Positions 59,703-64,000 of a stretch of DNA of 64,000 nt are shown in pieces; the stretch's first letter is position 1; every line of letters starts with the position of its first letter. The notes beneath the pieces are model-generated. The model was not told the DNA's origin, made no database searches, and saw nothing but the letters and a program-made list of their open reading frames with translations. Origin of the DNA: Torymus aiolomorphi. Lineage: Eukaryota > Arthropoda > Insecta > Hymenoptera > Torymidae. Where the stretch lies: assembly GCA_036365515.1 (NCBI GenBank), contig CM070877.1, positions 4,349,001-4,413,000 of the forward strand, given 5' to 3'. A program made the translations under genes and the position numbers.

Positions 59703-60620
59703 GGAGAGAAGCGGCATGATTAGCGCACCTATAACCTTTGTCCTTGATTATTTAAATGAAAAAATAGTTAAAACATAAAATGAACTGTACGTGAAGATAA
59801 CCAAACATCTACTGTATCAAACTAAAAACTTTTTTACAGCATAGCATTTACAATTTATTGAATATAAACGATTTATTAAAAAAAAATTTGCGCCATTCAA
59901 CCCGCCGCTTGCGGATTGATTGGTGCACACGTATATAGCTTTAGATCTCTTGCGCAAACTAATGTACTGCACTTGCCCGAATAGACTTTCCATCTTTAAC
60001 ATCATTTATAGCACTTTCCAACTTATCTTTGTCCCACTGGTTGTATTTTTTTGCAATCTTGCCCATCTAAATAATCATACCCTCAAAATATTTTCTCAAG
60101 GACGATATTACTTTATACACACTTGCTGCACGATTAAAAATATCAAATAATGCACTTAATGCGTAAACATTACAACAAGAGAATATAAGAATGCACTCAT
60201 TTTGATAAATAAAAGCTAGGCGGTGTATTTTCATGCCTGCGCCAATCAAGCCGCTTCGGACTTTTTTATTGTTTCAACTCATTTCCTAATTATAAATAAA
60301 TAAATGTAATAGTCGAGTTTTACTATATGAAAGTAAATAAATTAAACTATGTTATGGCGTATTTGTTTTTATTATCATAGCATTTCAGATTTTTCAATTG
60401 ATCAATTTCGAACATGATACTAACCACATGAAAAGTGACTCAAAAATACTTTTCTTAATATTTTATCACAATAGGCTCCAATATTAATGGTTTTGTGTGT
60501 GTTTATTAATTTTGTATTTTTAATTAAGAAAAACTAGCTTGCATGCCGAAAATCTGAATAATAATTCTAATAATCAGGTGCGCCATCGACACCGCCGCGC
60601 CAACCAAGCCGCTTCTCCCC
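59703..60620 (-). mobile_element. TA-flanked pogo-like element remnant (918 bp)
   Basis: The left end GGAGAGAAGCGGCATGATTA and the right end, on the other strand, GGGGAGAAGCGGCTTGGTTG match closely, and GCGCACCT follows in both after a gap. TA borders both ends (59701-59702, 60621-60622). Another GAAGCGGCTTGATTGGCGC copy sits inside at about 60236-60258 on the minus strand, probably subterminal. The minus strand encodes a fragment of a psq-type DNA-binding domain, so a pogo/Tigger relative of the Tc1/mariner superfamily is likely. Confidence 0.7.
59880..60066 (-). pseudogene. N-terminal psq-type HTH fragment of a pogo-like transposase
   Basis: Read from an ATG at 60066 on the minus strand, the frame begins MGKIAKKYNQW, then WDKDKLESAINDVKDGKSIR, the W..D.L..A...V..G.SIR pattern of psq/pogo helix-turn-helix domains. 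It continues through two stops and a piece IRKRRVEWRK that looks like the basic end of the domain. The catalytic DDE domain is absent. Other frames over the same DNA are shadows. It is a dead fragment, kept because it identifies the element around it. Confidence 0.65.
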
Positions 60621-60664
60621 TACATTTCACCATTTCGAAATTTAGTCAACCTTTCGTATCTTAA

Positions 60665-60867
60665 AGTGATGCGATACCCACGCTATTACTCAAAATTGGG
60701 TTCTCGTTTTTCTCCTTCAATTTTAAACTTTTTGAAAAAAACTCTTTGACACGTTTTAAGTTTAATAAAGAACTATAATGTATCAAAGAGTTTTTTCCTT
60801 AAAATTAAAAATTGAATGAGAAAAACGCGAACCCAATTTTGAGTAATAGCGTGGGTATCGCATCACC
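60665..60867. mobile_element. palindromic TTAA-flanked MITE (203 bp)
   Basis: Left arm GTGATGCGATACCCACGC, after a first base A, and its exact complement at the right after a G. The symmetry continues through ATTACTCAAAATTGGGTTC and onward to a centre near 60765. TTAA lies at 60661-60664 and 60868-60871. No coding capacity. Confidence 0.9.
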
Positions 60868-60936
60868 TTAAGATGTGCGAAAGACTAATAGAGCTTGTAT
60901 ATAGTTATCTTTTATTGACGGAATACAGTTTCCGTG

Positions 60937-61552
60937 CGCTGAGAGAAGAATATTGTTACTATTAACATATTTATCTATTTGAAATACAACTATTTGACAT
61001 GTTTAAGGATAAAATATGATATTGTAATAGTTACAATATCTATATTAACTAATAACATATTCAGATTTGAAAGTAGCTGATGGTAAAAGTTCCTATAAAT
61101 TGTAGTTTTTGAATCTAATAGTTAATTTTCTACCAGAATGATGTTGTTATATAACAAAAAGGTTTGAAATACAAACTCTATTTAGTTTTTTACTCCAACG
61201 TTTCGGACATTTTTATTGTTTACGGCCCCTATCAGGATAAACAATAAAATGTCCGAAACGTTGGAGTAAAAAAATAAATGATGTTTTTATTTCAATCATT
61301 TTTGTTATAAAACAACATCATCCTGGTAAAAAATTGGTCATTAGATTAAAAAACTACTATAATGAGCATATTGTAACTATTACAATATCAATGTTCTCAG
61401 GTAACATATTGAAATTGTTTATGAGAACATGGTAACTTAACTGTTAACATGGCATTATAACTGTTACAATGCCTATATTTGGTCATATTTAAACATACGC
61501 ATGTTAACAGTTACAATGCCATGTTAATAGTAAACAAATCCTTATCTCAGTG
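60937..61552. mobile_element. large palindromic element with CRCTGAGA ends (616 bp)
   Basis: The left end CGCTGAGAGAAGAATATTGT and the right end, on the other strand, CACTGAGATAAGGATTTGTT match in part, then share ACTATTAACAT. Inverted symmetry runs through repeated ATTGTAACnGTTACAAT blocks to a strong central hairpin (61186-61273). The target duplication is unclear. The CACTGAG start resembles the TA-flanked MITEs at 13239 and 54071. Confidence 0.7.
61186..61273. repeat. central hairpin with about 36-bp arms
   Basis: TTTTTTACTCCAACGTTTCG continuing through GACATTTT is answered by its near-perfect complement after a loop CGGCCCCTATCAGGA. Read on the minus strand the arrangement CTGATAGGGGCC...GTCCGAAACGTTGG recalls the tail of Penelope-like elements and the hammerhead core (CTGANGA...GAAA), but the core is not intact. 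Confidence 0.85.
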
Positions 61553-63560
61553 TGCGTTACGCAAGAGGAGATAGGGGCACGTGACATTCGAAATTCAATG
61601 TTGACTTCGCGGCGGCTCGTCCCGGCAGATGAATCGAATCATCGCCGCGATTAGAAAAAGTTAGCGTCACATGTGTCGTCTGGCACTTTAAATTTTACGA
61701 GCCGCTGAAGTGACACATGCAGCTTAGTTACGGTACAAAAAAAGATTTTACGGATCGCGATAAAGTTTGTTGATGTTTCTTTTTTAGACTTTTTGCCTGC
61801 GCTTGGCTCTTGTTTAATTCTGGCTCGTTGATTCTGCTAAAAGTATAACATTTGCTTGATTGACTGATTCGAAGTGAACGTTTATGTAACAATAGCGACA
61901 GGATATCTTACAATAAATATTTACAATAAAATATTCAAACATAGAGATGCAAAAGTCAAAGTATTATGCATTCTGTTTACGAAAGTCAATACAAATGTTT
62001 TTACCATCGCATTGCAGTATAATTAATTGCATCGGGTACAAACTTAAATTTTACTCTTTTCTACGTACATTTAGCCCTATCTTTGAATCTTTTCTTGAAA
62101 AATCGTCTTCAATTGTATCGCTAAAATTAAACATGAGAATAAAGCTCGCAAATAAGGAAAAAATTTTATCGATATTTGAATCTTTTTGACATGTCAATAT
62201 GGGTCTTATGTAACGAATAAGCAGACCATAACTCGCCAAAACTCGTTTGCCAGGATAACCACAGCCTTAAAATGTAAACAAGTCGCGAAATAATTGAAAT
62301 GAAATTCGTCAGTCGCAAGGCTGAAATTTTTCCGAGCTTGCAGACGAAAGTGCGCGCAAACAACCACCGTTTTAGATTATATATATACACACACACATAT
62401 ACATATATAAATACAGGCAGCGCAAATGAATTGGAATTGGCTCGAGTCCAAGCTCCGATGACTTTGAACAACTTAAAATTGTTCTCCACTGGAAATGATT
62501 ATTATTATTTATTATTATTTCAGATATGAATTATATTTCAGTCAAATAATACTGTCATTTATTAAAAAAAAAAAAAGATATTTTTTAATTTTACTAGCTT
62601 CATAAAATTTAACTGTCATATATAGAATCTCTCGTGAATGTTAATAAAATGTCCACATCCATAAAAGAATCATACGAAATTATCGTTACACGTTTTATAC
62701 ACGTGTGATTCACCCAACAAAATTGAATTTCGTCTTCACATTTTACTCCAACCATATATGCACCTCTTTTCCAAATTCTTTGGTAGCCTGTATCTAAAAC
62801 CACACTCTCATGAGATTACTTTCTTTATCATTAAACTACGAGCACTTTGGTCGCGCGGCTGCAAGTACATCGGTGTCGAGTGGCGTCGCGATAAACGCGT
62901 CAGCACCTTGTGCGTCACTTGCCAGATGATATAGACCGAGAAAAGAGGAAATTCGCGCGTGCGATGGAAGCGAAGCGAGCGGCTACGAAATCAATATATG
63001 CTTCCGCAAATTTGAGACGCTGTCTGTCAGCGAAGAGTTCGTTGCATCGGGAAAGGCGACATTCTAGAATTTACTATTCGGCTATCTGAATGGTTTGCTG
63101 CATGACTGCATGATAAATAACGATTTTCAGTGTTTCAGCAAGAATCGTTAAGATAATAAATCAAGCGTTTAAGTGTATATTTAACAAACTTGTATCATGA
63201 AATACAGAGTCGGCACGTCTGTACCATCAATATTGTTGAAGTTCTCCAGAAACAAAAAGGAAATTCTAGCAAGACTATATATCCGAGAAGGATAAAAATT
63301 GCAGGTATACCGTCACACGGCAAATCCTAAATCAAACGGCAAACATCATTACCCCGAGACCCGTTAAACAATTTCACTGTACCCGCAAATCATGACGCTC
63401 AATTCATTGACGCGCGAGTTTCCTTTTATTCGCCGTACTCGCAAAAGGCTTTGTGCTTATCGCGACAAAGAAACTTGCACGCGAGCATAGCTATACACCA
63501 GTGTATAGGTGGTGTGCACAGCGAGTGAGACCGACAAGCTTGTGCGCTCGAATACAGAGG
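61553..63560. other. non-coding DNA
   Basis: AT-rich with CpG-rich blocks at 61560-61660 and 62850-63060; a TATATACACACACACATATA run near 62378-62408. No gene supported. Confidence 0.5.
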
Positions 63561-63570
63561 AGGTCTCTTG

Positions 63571-63571
<1 letters not shown>

Positions 63572-63602
<31 letters not shown>
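63572..63602. repeat. (CT)n microsatellite
   Basis: About 15 CT units in a CpG-rich block (63400-63660). Confidence 0.95.
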
Positions 63603-64000
63603 TCCTCGTACAAAACGCAACTTGGCAAGCTAGCTCTTTGCGGAGTCCGTGAAATTTCAGACGAAGCTGTTTAGACGCGATTAGTAAGAAAATTCGAGCC
63701 TTCTTCGCAACTAAGCAAGCGTTAAATATAATGGATGTCTTTTGTCTATTTCCTTATGTCAATCTTCTGCTGTTAGAAGATATAGTTTTGTGATGATAAA
63801 AACATTCTTTACTCGTACTAAATCAGATGTGAGTAGGTAAACATGTTGTCTACTTATTCCAAATTAAAGTTAAAGCAAGTTTGTTGAACAATAGCCATTC
63901 GCGGTAAGTTTGGAATCCGCATATTTAAACAACGAGTATAAATATTTTCGCAAACAAAAAGCTGTTTCAAACCGTTTCTTTGAATTTAAAGACCATCTTC
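63603..64000. other. non-coding DNA to the window edge
   Basis: GC-balanced to about 63700, then AT-rich. Nothing recognised. Confidence 0.5.

Noticed and set aside
59888..59912. Apparent extra copy of the GCGCCAATCAAGCCGCTT terminal block
   Set aside because: It falls within the decayed psq-domain frame (IRKRRVEWRK), so the resemblance is more likely coding coincidence than a third terminal repeat.

Overview
This window reads as nuclear DNA of an arthropod, most likely an insect and perhaps a parasitoid wasp or another hymenopteran. The grounds are general: AT-rich non-coding DNA broken by short GC-rich, CpG-rich islands, many long (GA/CT)n and (TA)n microsatellites, a dense scatter of small palindromic DNA transposons, and isolated exon-like pieces with eukaryotic splice donors. 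There is no sign of bacterial operons, rRNA, tRNA or CRISPR. The organism call is an inference from texture, not from a recognised gene.

The window is gene-poor. The only long protein-coding sequence is the decayed transposase of one autonomous-type transposon at 19393-22935. That element has 598-bp terminal inverted repeats (about 98% identical by eye), a 4-bp ATTA target duplication, and a transposase reading frame of about 715 codons broken by three frameshifts and one stop. Host-gene evidence is limited to three plus-strand first-exon candidates. The best is a short coding exon at 35571-35610 (ATG in good context, GTGAGT donor). The other two are untranslated-exon candidates ending at 3645 and 53252. 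They could be alternative first exons of one large gene or starts of separate genes; no acceptor exon was found.

Layout: 1-11460 is intergenic or intronic DNA with one GC-rich promoter-like island near 3.0-3.65 kb. 11.46-13.68 kb is a cluster of four small transposons around a (CT)n tract. 14.57-14.81 kb holds a possible piggyBac-like MITE. 19.39-22.94 kb is the large DDE-type transposon. 30.9-32.1 kb is a repeat built on a GGTTTTACCCC motif, followed by three hairpins. 35.2-35.6 kb is a CpG-rich promoter with a first coding exon. 46.5-48.2 kb is a TTAA-flanked element of 1.6 kb. 50.3-51.2 kb has two fold-back elements. 52.9-53.25 kb is a second promoter-like island. 54.07-61.55 kb is a series of MITEs, including one nested inside another, a piggyBac-like MITE, and an element with TA flanks that carries a fragment of a psq-type (pogo/Tigger) DNA-binding domain. 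The rest is non-coding with nothing recognisable.

In total I see about a dozen elements whose two ends could be matched by eye. Seven are flanked by TTAA with convincing paired ends: four have termini starting GG, a fifth has an A/G start, one more (the outer element at 55.8 kb) starts GGGG, and one is piggyBac-like with a CC start. One further TTAA candidate is weak. Three have TA flanks, and two, including the autonomous-type element, have 4-bp duplications. The small elements depend on transposases encoded elsewhere. Most open frames in the window are chance frames in repeats or GC-rich islands and are not annotated.
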